Assembly: GCA_034111645.1 (NCBI GenBank)
Contig: JAWUWW010000020.1
Span: 1-64,000 of the forward strand
Source: CANLBN01 sp034111645
GTDB taxonomy: Bacteria > Pseudomonadota > Gammaproteobacteria > Pseudomonadales > Cellvibrionaceae
Reading direction: 5' to 3'
Length of the DNA: 64,000 nt
The notes below the pieces were generated by a model. It was not told where the DNA came from, did no database searches, and saw nothing but the letters and a program-made list of their open reading frames with translations. A program made the translations under genes and the position numbers. Below are positions 46,597-55,689 of the stretch, piece by piece. Numbering within the stretch: the first letter of the stretch is position 1; each line of letters starts with the position of its first letter.

Positions 46597-47244
46597 TTAA
46601 ACACTAGGCTCAATTAATAACTCAACTCGACGATTTTCTGCACGACCGGAAGACGAGTCATTACTTGCAATGGGTCGACTTTCACCATAGCCGACTACAA
46701 ATAAACGGCTAGAAGGAACATTACGGCTTCTCAAGTAGTCTGCAACACTGTTTGCGCGAGTCACTGATAATGATTGATTATAATCTGCAGCACCCGAAGA
46801 ATCAGTGTGCCCTGCTACTTGTAGTCTAGTTTCATCAAATTCATTCAAAACTCTAACAACTGAATTTAATGTTGCGTAAATAGACGTATTTAAAGTCGAT
46901 TTATTAACCGCAAAAGTAATACTATTTGGCATAACTAAGCGGATATTATTGCCGTCACGTACGACCTGAACACCGCTATTGACTAATTCTTGGCGCAATT
47001 TTGCCTCTTGCTGGTCCATATAAGCACCCACACCTAGGCCTACAAGTCCACAAGCTGCTGCCGCTTGTCCCGCGCGCTGACTATCCTTGCGTGAGCCAAG
47101 CGCACCACAAACCACCGCGCCAATTCCACCATAAAGAGCCTTGCGGCTGATTTTACTTTCGCCTGTATAAGCATTTTGTGTTTCACAACCTGCAAGCACA
47201 ATAACGGCACAAATGGGCAATAAAATTATTTTTGTTAAATTCAT
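46597..47244 (-). CDS. OmpA-family outer-membrane lipoprotein (YiaD-like)
   Basis: Lipobox VLAGC at about residue 19 marks a lipoprotein. Glycine-zipper segments follow (GGIGAVVCGALGS, AAAACGLVGLGVGAYM; about 38-80). The C-terminal OmpA domain (about 105-210) binds peptidoglycan: VAGHTDSSGAADYNQSLS, RANSVADYLRSRNV, GYGESRPIASN and GRAENRRVEL. 215 residues. It should tether the outer membrane to the wall. AAAGGTG precedes the ATG closely. The 387-base gap upstream carries two palindromes. Confidence 0.93.
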   Translation of the reverse strand: MNLTKIILLPICAVIVLAGCETQNAYTGESKISRKALYGGIGAVVCGALGSRKDSQRAGQAAAACGLVGLGVGAYMDQQEAKLRQELVNSGVQVVRDGNNIRLVMPNSITFAVNKSTLNTSIYATLNSVVRVLNEFDETRLQVAGHTDSSGAADYNQSLSVTRANSVADYLRSRNVPSSRLFVVGYGESRPIASNDSSSGRAENRRVELLIEPSV

Positions 47245-47407
47245 ACTTCACCTTTATTAAAAAAAACTATTAACAATATAATAGCTCGTATTGTAAATCT
47301 TAATTGGGATATTTACATATTAAGATACCATAATGTTTTAAATATTTTTATAAAAACATCACGGCAGTCAAAATATATCTCGTTTTGACGTCAATGAATA
47401 ACTAACA

Positions 47408-47419
47408 AAGAACGTTCTT
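47408..47419. promoter_or_regulatory. Perfect 12-base palindrome upstream of yceI
   Basis: AAGAACGTTCTT lies in the divergent OmpA/YceI gap. A second repeat, ATCTTAAT-N14-ATTAAGAT, lies at 47297-47326, nearer to the OmpA gene, and TCAAAA-N9-TTTTGA at about 47369. Candidate operators; no known regulator is assigned. Confidence 0.35.
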
Positions 47420-47530
47420 ACTGCAAATAAAACATTAATCAATAATAATACGACAAACATTAACAGTTACTGAACATAGCTTTATGATTAGTTTTTAAAA
47501 ATCATGTTTTAGCAAACGCAAAAAGCTTTA

Positions 47531-47560
47531 TTGACTAAAAAACAGTATCATAGCTATAAA
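47531..47560 (+). promoter_or_regulatory. Promoter of the YceI gene
   Basis: TTGACT (47531-47536), an 18-base spacer and TATAAA (47555-47560) form a good sigma-70 promoter about 70 bases before the ATG. Confidence 0.6.
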
Positions 47561-47631
47561 ATATGTAAACGAACTAAATGCGACTACCTTTACTCTTCTA
47601 AGTTTTGTCTTTAACTAATTTAAAACAGCCT

Positions 47632-48270
47632 ATGTCATTATCGTATTCATCAACCAAAGCAATCGTTATTAACACTGCTCTCTTCATTAGCGCCTTAACA
47701 CTTGTTAGCTGCAAGGCATTGATTACACCTAACTCGACCACTGAATTATATAATTTACCCATGGGTAATTATTCTGTCGATAAAAGTCATACACGCGTAT
47801 TATTCAAAGTAGATCATCTTGGTTTATCAACCTATGTTGGCCGATTCAATGACTTTGATGCCACCTTAAGTTTTGATCCTAACAATATTGAAGCCAGTCG
47901 CTTAGAGGCAACCGTAGACACCCGCAGTTTAGATTTAAATAATGAAAAACTTGAGTATAGGTTAGCTGGCCCAACGTGGCTTAATAGCGAAAATTATCCC
48001 GAGGCAGTATTTACTACAGTATCAGCTAGCCCTATCGACGCAGCTAATATCAAGTTTATTGGCAATTTAACATTAAGAGGCAAAAGTAATCCTGTAGAGA
48101 TGCTGGTTACATTTAATGGTGGCGCCGATAACTTATTGAGTGGACACTACACAATTGGCTTTTCGGCGACAGGAGGCTTCAAACGCTCTGATTTCGGCAT
48201 AGACAGTTATACCTCAATCGTTGGCGATACAATAATGCTTGAGGTATATACTGAATTTCAGAAGAAATAA
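47632..48270 (+). CDS. YceI-family lipocalin-like lipoprotein
   Basis: Family members bind isoprenoid quinones or similar lipids in the periplasm. Lipobox LTLVSC at about residue 26 suggests a lipoprotein, unlike the soluble E. coli YceI. The YceI domain (about 42-210) has YSVDKSHTRVLFKVDHLG, LDLNNEKLEYRL and GFSATGGFKRSDFGID. ATG at 47632 is the chosen start; a TTG nine codons earlier is open. 212 residues. Confidence 0.9.
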   Translation: MSLSYSSTKAIVINTALFISALTLVSCKALITPNSTTELYNLPMGNYSVDKSHTRVLFKVDHLGLSTYVGRFNDFDATLSFDPNNIEASRLEATVDTRSLDLNNEKLEYRLAGPTWLNSENYPEAVFTTVSASPIDAANIKFIGNLTLRGKSNPVEMLVTFNGGADNLLSGHYTIGFSATGGFKRSDFGIDSYTSIVGDTIMLEVYTEFQKK

Positions 48271-48360
48271 GCATACAGATTTTTCTCATGGTCTGTCGTT
48301 AATCTTTTAATTATTTTTTTTTCAAAACCATTTATTTTTTTCAAAACAATTAAACTTTTA

Positions 48361-48397
48361 TTTAAAATCTGGCAAGTATTAATTGCCAGCTTTTAAA
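48361..48397. terminator. Bidirectional terminator between yceI and pyk
   Basis: TTTAAAATCTGGCAA pairs with TTGCCAGCTTTTAAA with one mismatch around a seven-base loop. The A/T flanks give a T-run in both directions, fitting two convergent genes. Confidence 0.75.
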
Positions 48398-48450
48398 ATC
48401 TACACGCGAAAGTTCTTTTTTTGTGATAGAACCATGCGATCAATAAATAA

Positions 48451-49902
48451 TTAATTAGTTTTAACTTCATCCACTTTTAATATTTTCATACCATTTGTAC
48501 CACCTTGGATGGTGTCGAAATCTCCTTTCGTGACAATAACAAGATCACCTGCTTTTACAAAACCTCGCTCCATAAGGTCGGCAATAGCATTCTGAAATGT
48601 TACCGATGAATCTTTATCGAAGCCATGAAAAGCAATTGACTCAACACCTAAATAAAGTGCTGTTTTTGCCAGTGTTCGACTATGACGCGAGAATGCATAA
48701 ATAGGCAGCGAAGAGTTGAAACGTGACATTAATAAAGGGGTAGTACCGGTTTCTGTAAAGGCAATAATCGCAGTGACACCGTCTAGGTGATTTGCCGTAT
48801 ACATGGCGGCCAAACCAATTGTTTCATCAATGGCTTTGTAGGTTCGACTAATTCGGTTGTCAATTACTCGTCTTAAAGGATAAGACTCTGCTCCACCAAT
48901 CGCACGTATCATCGCTTTTACGGCTTCTAGTGGAAAATTTCCAGCTGCAGTTTCGCCCGATAACATAACGGCATCAGTGCCGTCTAATACCGCATTGGCC
49001 ACATCAAAAACTTCTGCACGAGTCGGTAGCGTACTATTAATCATTGATTCCATCATTTGCGTTGCAGTAATAACGGTACGATTAAGAGATCTTGCACGAG
49101 CAATAATATTTTTTTGTACAGCGACTAATTCTGCATCGCCTATTTCAACACCTAAATCACCCCGAGCCACCATCACTGAATCTGATGCTAAAATTATCTC
49201 GTCTAATATATCATTGTCGGCAACGGTTTCGGCGCGTTCTATTTTAGCAACCATACCTGCATGACCACCCGCCTCTAACATCAGTGCTCGTGCACGATTA
49301 ATATCCTCTGCTGTACGAGGAAATGACACGGCTAAATAATCTACATCTATTTCTGCGGCTAATTTAATATCTTCAAGATCTTTATCGGTAAGCGCGGGGG
49401 CCGATAATCCACCGCCTTGACGATTAATACCCTTATTATTAGACAGCACACCAGCCACTGTGGCGACGCAATGTATTTTTGCACCTTCAATTGATTCAAC
49501 TTTTAAAATAACACGACCGTCATCAAGTAAAAGTAAATCATCTACATGGCAATCACTTGGAAGTTCTTTATAGTCAATCCCAACTGTCTGCTTATTACCT
49601 TTATCGCTTGCCAGACTAGCATCGAGAATAAACTTGTCATCAACCTCTAATGTCACAGGGCCGTCAGCAAAACGCGCAATACGAATTTTAGGTCCTTGCA
49701 AATCTCCTAATACCGCTACGTGACGATTATATTTTTTTGCATACTCACGAACCTGTTGTGCACGCAATTTATGATCCTTAGCGGAACCATGAGAAAAGTT
49801 CATTCTAACAACGTTAACACCCGCCTTGATCAGCGACTCTAAAACACCGTCTTTATCCGTTGCCGGACCTAAAGTAGCCACTATTTTGGTGCGTCTTTGC
49901 AT
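48451..49902 (-). CDS. pykA: Pyruvate kinase
   Basis: Last step of glycolysis, phosphoenolpyruvate to pyruvate with ATP formation. Close to E. coli PykA: RRTKIVATLGPATDKDG, VRMNFSHGS, LGDLQGPKIRIARF, VMVARGDLGVEIG and ITATQMMESMI (active site). The ATG at 49902 starts the conserved block and gives 483 residues; an ATG nine codons earlier is equally spaced from a GAG box, so the start is not certain. It is convergent with yceI. Confidence 0.96.
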   Translation of the reverse strand: MQRRTKIVATLGPATDKDGVLESLIKAGVNVVRMNFSHGSAKDHKLRAQQVREYAKKYNRHVAVLGDLQGPKIRIARFADGPVTLEVDDKFILDASLASDKGNKQTVGIDYKELPSDCHVDDLLLLDDGRVILKVESIEGAKIHCVATVAGVLSNNKGINRQGGGLSAPALTDKDLEDIKLAAEIDVDYLAVSFPRTAEDINRARALMLEAGGHAGMVAKIERAETVADNDILDEIILASDSVMVARGDLGVEIGDAELVAVQKNIIARARSLNRTVITATQMMESMINSTLPTRAEVFDVANAVLDGTDAVMLSGETAAGNFPLEAVKAMIRAIGGAESYPLRRVIDNRISRTYKAIDETIGLAAMYTANHLDGVTAIIAFTETGTTPLLMSRFNSSLPIYAFSRHSRTLAKTALYLGVESIAFHGFDKDSSVTFQNAIADLMERGFVKAGDLVIVTKGDFDTIQGGTNGMKILKVDEVKTN

Positions 49903-50130
49903 GCCGTTAATCTCTGTATAGGTTAGCATTAGTTTTTACTCATCTTTGTTGGTGTCTTTTAAATTGAATTATCAGTTAATTATGACGATTAAAAGACTTG
50001 AAGAACATGTAAACTTATATCTTCAAACTGATTAACACCAACACATTTAAGCTCTATAATAACACGCTTAACTAACTATCTTTTCAGTTAAAACCAACTG
50101 AACCATAACTTTATTTATCTCAACTCTTAA

Positions 50131-51429
50131 GTGGGCATAATTTTGAACTTACAAAACGCATCGCAAGACCAACTTATTCAATGGGAAGCAGATCTTGCCC
50201 GAGAATATAATGCAATCCAAGAACAAGCCATTAACCTCGATTTAACGAGGGGCAAGCCCTCTAATGAACAGCTAGACCTGTCTAACAATTTAGATGGCAT
50301 ACTCAAACATAATTACATGTCTGAGAGTGGCGTTGATACAAGAAATTATGGCGGCATCGACGGCATTATTGAATCTCGTCAATTGGGTGCTGAACTTCTT
50401 GATGTAAAATTAGAAGAGGTATCCGCGCAAGGTAGCAGTAGCCTTACACTTATGTTTTACGCTATGTATATTGCAAAAGAGTTTGGTTTAAGAGGTATCG
50501 AGAGTGCTTGGAAAAATTCTATAAGCAAAGATTCAACACCAACATTTATTTGTCCCGTGCCTGGCTATGATCGTCATTTTACAATTTGTGAGCAGCTCGG
50601 CATTAATATGCTTAGCGTACCAATGACATCCACTGGACCCGATATGGATGTTGTAGAAGCGCTTATCAAAAAAGATGATAGCGTTATAGGTATGTGGTGT
50701 GTGCCCAAATACTCAAACCCCAGTGGTACTATTTATAGTGATGAAACGGTCAAACGCATTGCCAAACTAGGCCAAACAGCGAATAAAAGTTTTTGTGTGT
50801 TTTGGGATAATGCCTATGCAGTGCATGATATGAATGGCTTCAAACCACTAGCTAATATCATGGACTATGGTCGCGAGCATGGCACTACAAATAATATAAT
50901 TCAATTTGCATCAACGTCTAAAATATCTCACGCAGGCTCGGGAGTTGCATTTTTTGCATCCTCAGTCGATAACTTAAACGGCATTCGCAAAGTAATGAAT
51001 TCGTTCTCAATTGGACCAGATAAAGTCAACCAATTAAGACATCACCGACTTTTCCCTACTTTCAAAAGTCTTGCTGATCACATGTTGCTGCATGCGGAAA
51101 TTTTAAAGCCACGCTTTGATTGTGTTTTAAGACATCTCGAAAAAAGCTTTAGCGATAATGATCTAGGCGCATGGGAAGCAGTTGATGGTGGATATTTTAT
51201 TTCTTTCGATACAAAACCTCACCTTGCAGCAACAGTTGTTAAGCTCGCAGCAGAAGCAGGCGTAAAATTAACACCAGCCGGTGCAACATTCCCTTACGGA
51301 AAAGATCCTGAAGATCGTAACATTCGTATTGCACCGTCAGTGCCTTCGATGGAGCAAGTCGATCAAGCTATGCAAGTATTTACTTTGTGTGTAAAACTTG
51401 CGTCAGTTAGACAAAAACTGGAACAATAA
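50131..51429 (+). CDS. PLP aminotransferase, aspartate/MocR-like class I
   Basis: Fold type I aminotransferase of the family annotated as aminotransferase MocR-like (aspartate aminotransferase). The PLP lysine is in FASTSKISHAGSG; NPSGTIYS and FWDNAYAVHDM are the cofactor asparagine and aspartate-tyrosine blocks. LDLTRGKPS is at the N-terminus. Length 432. The start is uncertain: GTG at 50131 or TTG at 50143, neither with a clear ribosome site. Substrate probably aspartate, by family. Confidence 0.88.
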   Translation: MGIILNLQNASQDQLIQWEADLAREYNAIQEQAINLDLTRGKPSNEQLDLSNNLDGILKHNYMSESGVDTRNYGGIDGIIESRQLGAELLDVKLEEVSAQGSSSLTLMFYAMYIAKEFGLRGIESAWKNSISKDSTPTFICPVPGYDRHFTICEQLGINMLSVPMTSTGPDMDVVEALIKKDDSVIGMWCVPKYSNPSGTIYSDETVKRIAKLGQTANKSFCVFWDNAYAVHDMNGFKPLANIMDYGREHGTTNNIIQFASTSKISHAGSGVAFFASSVDNLNGIRKVMNSFSIGPDKVNQLRHHRLFPTFKSLADHMLLHAEILKPRFDCVLRHLEKSFSDNDLGAWEAVDGGYFISFDTKPHLAATVVKLAAEAGVKLTPAGATFPYGKDPEDRNIRIAPSVPSMEQVDQAMQVFTLCVKLASVRQKLEQ

Positions 51430-51446
51430 ATACCTTCCGAACTACC

Positions 51447-51483
51447 CTCAACTACTTAGCTGTTAAATAACTAAGTAGTTGAG
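51447..51483. terminator. Perfect inverted repeat after the aminotransferase
   Basis: CTCAACTACTTAG and CTAAGTAGTTGAG are perfect 13-base arms around an 11-base loop, 18 bases after the stop codon. Only a weak T-rich tail follows (TTACTTGTTTT). Probably a terminator or mRNA-stabilising hairpin. Confidence 0.6.
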
Positions 51484-51518
51484 TTACTTGTTTTAGCTAC
51501 TAATTAGCTGCTAAAAAT

Positions 51519-52148
51519 ATGACTCTAGAAGCATCATTATTACTCGCATCCACAATTTTTATTCTTGGTGTAATTCCTGGTCCAGGCGTTTTACTCGTTG
51601 TCTCGCGTGCACTTAGTGGGGGATTATTTGCAAGTCTATGGACTATTTTTGGCCTTCTTACTGCCGATCTTATTTTTTTATTTATCGTTGTCTATGGCTT
51701 GCAAGCAATCGCAATTGTTCTTGACCCTGCTATCCTTTTTATACAAATCATAGGCGCCGTCTATTTGATTTGGCTAGGGATCTCGCTTTGGAAAAGTCCA
51801 ACTATTATCTTAAGCACTAACAAAAATATATCCCCAAGATCACAATCATTTTATGCTCTATGGTTAACTGGATTAATCATCACCCTAAGCAATCCAAAAG
51901 CTATTTTATTTTATGTCAGTTTCCTACCATCAATAATTGAAATTACAACTTTGACCTCTATAGATATTATGGTTATGGGTTTAATTATTTGTATCACCAT
52001 TGGCGGCATCATGTTTTTTTATGCGTTGACTGCGATAAAAGCCAAAAATAAATTTGCTCCATCAACCAATAAAAAGATAACTCAACGTATTGCTGGCAGC
52101 ATGATCATTGCGACAGGAATATTTATTTTAAGTCGTGTTTATCTTTAA
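51519..52148 (+). CDS. LysE-family amino-acid exporter
   Basis: Six-helix inner-membrane exporter of 209 residues, RhtB/LysE superfamily. The family signature is visible: GVIPGPGVLLVVSRALSGG near the start and LTGLIITLSNPKAILFYVSF in helix 4. Exports an amino acid or related metabolite; the substrate cannot be told. Its end overlaps the convergent EamA gene by 21 bases. Confidence 0.92.
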   Translation: MTLEASLLLASTIFILGVIPGPGVLLVVSRALSGGLFASLWTIFGLLTADLIFLFIVVYGLQAIAIVLDPAILFIQIIGAVYLIWLGISLWKSPTIILSTNKNISPRSQSFYALWLTGLIITLSNPKAILFYVSFLPSIIEITTLTSIDIMVMGLIICITIGGIMFFYALTAIKAKNKFAPSTNKKITQRIAGSMIIATGIFILSRVYL

Positions 52149-53048
52149 CAAAGATTGCCTTATATAATTCCCTTTCAGCGCTAGTAAAACACCTAGCAAA
52201 ATAAAAACAAGGCCCATAACAGCCGTTATACTCCAGCTGTAGCCTTCAACAAATGTTGAAATCGTCAATGCTACAATAGGAAACAAAACAGTTGAATAAA
52301 CAGCTTGATCAGCGCCGATGCGACCAATCAAACTTAGATAAGCGGTAAAGCCTAAAATCGAGCCTGGAATAGCTAAATATAATAGCGTACCCCAGTAGAT
52401 TGGACGCGAATCCCACACCCAATCAACACCACTCAAAAATACCATTATCAATAACACAAGGGCACCATAAATCATACCGTAGGCTACACTTGTCCAGGGT
52501 TGAATTCCGCAGGCACTGTGCCTAATCGAAATCATATTACCTAACGAGAAACAATAGGTACCTAGTACGGCAAAAGCAATACCTATTAATGAGTCATCAT
52601 TATATTGGCCCAAAAATAATTGATCCCAAAACAATAGCATTAAACCTATAACGCCCAAGATACTTGAAAAATAAATGGTCACTGGCGGTCTCTTCTTCCA
52701 AATTAACCACTGATTAAATGCATTAAATATTGTGGCGGCAGCAAATATGACTGAGATAAGGCCACTCACCAAATAAAGACTGGCGGTATAAAAAAATAAA
52801 TAATTAATTGAAAATAAACACAGGCCTTGCAATAAAAAGAAAAAATGATCTCTCAGCTGTACTTTTTGTAATTTTCCCAACACATACAATGCAGGTAAAA
52901 ATAAAACACTAGCCAATGCAAAACGATAAAATACCGATAGTACTATCGGCACATCACCAGCTTGCCAATGAAGAGCTATCCATGTTGTACCCCAAATAAA
53001 AACAACATTGATATATAAAAAAATATTTATTCCCATTCGCAACACCAA
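52128..53048 (-). CDS. EamA/DMT-family transporter
   Basis: Ten-helix drug/metabolite transporter of 306 residues with two EamA repeats (about 5-140 and 150-290). The first holds WGTTWIALHWQAGDVP, the second FTAYLSLIGRIGADQAVY, which is the usual end of repeat two. Substrate unknown. It overlaps the lysE-type gene tail to tail. Confidence 0.9.
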   Translation of the reverse strand: MVLRMGINIFLYINVVFIWGTTWIALHWQAGDVPIVLSVFYRFALASVLFLPALYVLGKLQKVQLRDHFFFLLQGLCLFSINYLFFYTASLYLVSGLISVIFAAATIFNAFNQWLIWKKRPPVTIYFSSILGVIGLMLLFWDQLFLGQYNDDSLIGIAFAVLGTYCFSLGNMISIRHSACGIQPWTSVAYGMIYGALVLLIMVFLSGVDWVWDSRPIYWGTLLYLAIPGSILGFTAYLSLIGRIGADQAVYSTVLFPIVALTISTFVEGYSWSITAVMGLVFILLGVLLALKGNYIRQSLLKINTT

Positions 53049-53246
53049 TATGTGACAATGAAGCCATCAATAATCTTTGTGTGAAACATAATTAAAAACT
53101 ACTCTTTAATAAAATAATTTTTAACACAAGCAATTTTTATATCAGTACGTCTTAAATAAAAATTCTTATATTTGCCACTTAGACAAAGATTCGAAAAAAA
53201 TAATGAGTCGTTAATTCTAATAGCGAATACGATCAACTCTTAAGAA

Positions 53247-53255
53247 TGATATAAT
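53247..53255 (+). promoter_or_regulatory. Extended -10 promoter of yjdM
   Basis: TGATATAAT is a perfect extended -10 element, 91 bases before the yjdM start. No -35 box is needed for this class. Confidence 0.55.
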
Positions 53256-53345
53256 TGCATTAGGTAATTAAATTTATGAGCCCGCTATTTATTATTAGCC
53301 GTCTATTAATACCCACCAACTATTTAATATGAGTCAACTATTATC

Positions 53346-53687
53346 ATGAGCCAACTGCCACCTTGCCCATCATGTAAATCTGAATACACTTACCCGGATG
53401 GCGATATGTACGTATGCCCCGAGTGTGCTCACGAGTGGTATCAAAGCGCTCAAACGATCAGTGATGAGCGAATTATTAAGGATTCTAACGGTGTCATCCT
53501 AAATGATGGTGACACTGTTATCGTCATCAAAGACTTAAAAATAAAAGGCTCTTCCTCAGTTATTAAAGTAGGTACTAAAGTTAAGAATATTCGTCTCACC
53601 GACGGTGCCGATGGCCATGATATTAATTGTAAAATTGATGGCTTCGGGATGATGGCATTAAAGTCTGAGAAGGTTAAGAAGGTTTAG
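53346..53687 (+). CDS. yjdM: YjdM/PhnA-family zinc-ribbon protein
   Basis: Small 113-residue protein long called PhnA; it has no proven role in phosphonate use. The N-terminal zinc ribbon has four cysteines, C7, C10, C24 and C27 (PPCPSCKSEY, VCPECAHEW). The beta-rich C-terminal domain has GDTVIVIKDLKIKGSS. A near-copy of its start (MSQLLS then stop) lies just upstream at about 53329, so only the second ATG leads into the gene. It overlaps the convergent TIGR01777 gene by 14 bases. Confidence 0.93.
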   Translation: MSQLPPCPSCKSEYTYPDGDMYVCPECAHEWYQSAQTISDERIIKDSNGVILNDGDTVIVIKDLKIKGSSSVIKVGTKVKNIRLTDGADGHDINCKIDGFGMMALKSEKVKKV

Positions 53688-54579
53688 TATTGAGAATATT
53701 CTCTAGCGCCACATTTAATTGCGGATAAGTAAATTCAAAATCATTATCTAATAATTTTTTAGGCACCACCTTCTGGCCCTCTAGCAATAGCTCTGATGCC
53801 TCACCAAATAACAACATTGCAACAAGCACTGGCATTGGCATTAACATAGGACGATTAAGCATTCTGGCTAAAACACGGGAAAAATGAAAATTATTAACAG
53901 GGTATGGTGCAGTCGCATTAACGGCACCTTCAATGTCTTTAGTCTCAATCAAGAATAATAACAAGGCCACCATATCATCGAGATGAATCCACGAAAACCA
54001 CTGATTCCCTGAGGCAATTCGTCCACCCAAACCTAAACTAAATGGCAGCAACATGCGTTTTAAAGCGCCGCCATGCTTAGCAAGTACAACACCTGTTCTT
54101 ACGCGGCAGACTCTTACTCCAAGAGCTTCAGCTGGCTCAGCCGCGCTCTCCCACTCGCGACAGAGTTCACTTGCAAAACATTGACGTGGACTTGCTGTTT
54201 CATCTAAGTGAGTGGCCTCTGGATAATTACCATAATAGCCAATGGCTGAACCACTAATCAGACACTCTGGCTTTTTAGCGCATTTTTTTAACCATTCAAT
54301 AATATCGTTAGTAATACCTATTCGGCTTTGTTTGAGTACTTGTTTACGTTTTTTAGTCCAACGCTTATCAATAATTGGCGCTCCCGCTAAATTTATAACG
54401 CCATCAACCTCAAGCCCAGAATCTTTAACTGAACCGATTAAATTAACCGTCCCATTAAACATTTTTTTTGCTTTATCAAAATCGCGTGTTAACAAGGTAA
54501 TTTGATCACCCCTTGCTAATAGCTTTTCAACTAAAGGCCGACCAATAAATCCTGTGCCACCGGTTACTAAAAAATGCAT
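53674..54579 (-). CDS. TIGR01777 NAD(P)-dependent epimerase-like protein (YfcH)
   Basis: Short-chain dehydrogenase-type protein of 301 residues. Rossmann motif VTGGTGFIGRPLVEKL starts at residue 5; SGSAIGYYG is the active-site block and a DUF1731 C-terminal domain follows. AAGGA six bases before the ATG at 54579 supports this start over one eleven codons earlier. Substrate unknown. It is convergent with yjdM. Confidence 0.92.
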   Translation of the reverse strand: MHFLVTGGTGFIGRPLVEKLLARGDQITLLTRDFDKAKKMFNGTVNLIGSVKDSGLEVDGVINLAGAPIIDKRWTKKRKQVLKQSRIGITNDIIEWLKKCAKKPECLISGSAIGYYGNYPEATHLDETASPRQCFASELCREWESAAEPAEALGVRVCRVRTGVVLAKHGGALKRMLLPFSLGLGGRIASGNQWFSWIHLDDMVALLLFLIETKDIEGAVNATAPYPVNNFHFSRVLARMLNRPMLMPMPVLVAMLLFGEASELLLEGQKVVPKKLLDNDFEFTYPQLNVALENILNTKPS

Positions 54580-54643
54580 ATATTTCCTTAAAATAATAGT
54601 TCTTATACTCAAACTTTTACGATGAGCCTTAAATAATCATTCA

Positions 54644-55684
54644 CTATGATCTGTGGCGAAAGAGAAAAGCAGCGCCTCTAACACCGGATGAATCGCCATA
54701 CTTCGCTTTTTCTAGTCTTGTAATTGATTGTGTCGAGAATATATATTTGAGCCACCGCTTAGGTACCTCTCTATAAAGCTCATCAATATTACTCATTCCA
54801 CCCCCAAGCACAATAACTTCGGGGTCAATAACATTGATGACTTGCGCCAAGCTTTTTGCAACGCGCTCATAATAACGATTAAGTACGGCAAGTGCTTCTG
54901 TTTTTCCACTTTTGGCCAAGCTAATAATCTCTGGTGCCGACAATTGATGCTTGTAAAGTCGCTCATAGTCATTCATGAAACCCGTACCGGATATCCAAGA
55001 CTCTACGCAACCACGCTTACCGCAATAACATAAGGGACCCGGATATTCACAAGCATCAATACTGTCAACTTGATGGAAAATAGATTCTTTATGAGCGTAA
55101 ATTGACGATGGCTTGACCTTGTTTTTATCAACACCATCAAAATGGTCCAACAAAATTGACTGTTCTGCTTCATGTGAATGCGATGCAAAAAAAGTAGGAA
55201 ATGGTAATGGATTATGACCCCATTCGCCGCCTAAGCCATTAGCACCAACAACTAAGGCTTCATTAATGCATAAACCTCCACCACAACCCGTACCCAAAAT
55301 AACACCGAAAACAGATTTTGAATCAATGCCCGCACCATCGGTAGACTCGGATAATACGAAGCAGTTGGCATCGTTTTCAACGTCTATCTCACGGGATAAT
55401 AAATGCTCAATATCCTTCTTAAAAGACTCACCATTGATCCAAGTAGAGTTGGAGTTTTGTACCTTTTGACTCTTTGAACAAATAGAGCCAGGAATACCGA
55501 TACCAATTGTTTGAGCACGCCCAAATTTTACTTCTGCCTCGACAACTAAACTATTAATCGCCGCTAAGGTAATTTTATAGCTTCCTTTAGGTGCAGCTAT
55601 ACGCTGTCGGTAAAGTTCATCACCGTTACTTTCTATGACGATAATTTCTATTTTGCTACCGCCAACATCTATTCCAATATGCAA
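54644..55684 (-). CDS. ROK-family sugar kinase
   Basis: Cytoplasmic kinase of the ROK family, close to fructokinase/mannokinase (Mak) and NagK. ATP loop GIDVGGSKIEIIV is at the start; IGIPGSICS, GTGCGGGLCIN and the zinc site CEYPGPLCYCGKRGCVES are present. Length 346 is longer than Mak because of an insert at about 155-205 with an SHSHEAEQ stretch. Sugar specificity cannot be settled by eye. Confidence 0.92.
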   Translation of the reverse strand: MHIGIDVGGSKIEIIVIESNGDELYRQRIAAPKGSYKITLAAINSLVVEAEVKFGRAQTIGIGIPGSICSKSQKVQNSNSTWINGESFKKDIEHLLSREIDVENDANCFVLSESTDGAGIDSKSVFGVILGTGCGGGLCINEALVVGANGLGGEWGHNPLPFPTFFASHSHEAEQSILLDHFDGVDKNKVKPSSIYAHKESIFHQVDSIDACEYPGPLCYCGKRGCVESWISGTGFMNDYERLYKHQLSAPEIISLAKSGKTEALAVLNRYYERVAKSLAQVINVIDPEVIVLGGGMSNIDELYREVPKRWLKYIFSTQSITRLEKAKYGDSSGVRGAAFLFRHRS

Positions 55685-55689
55685 AAGAA

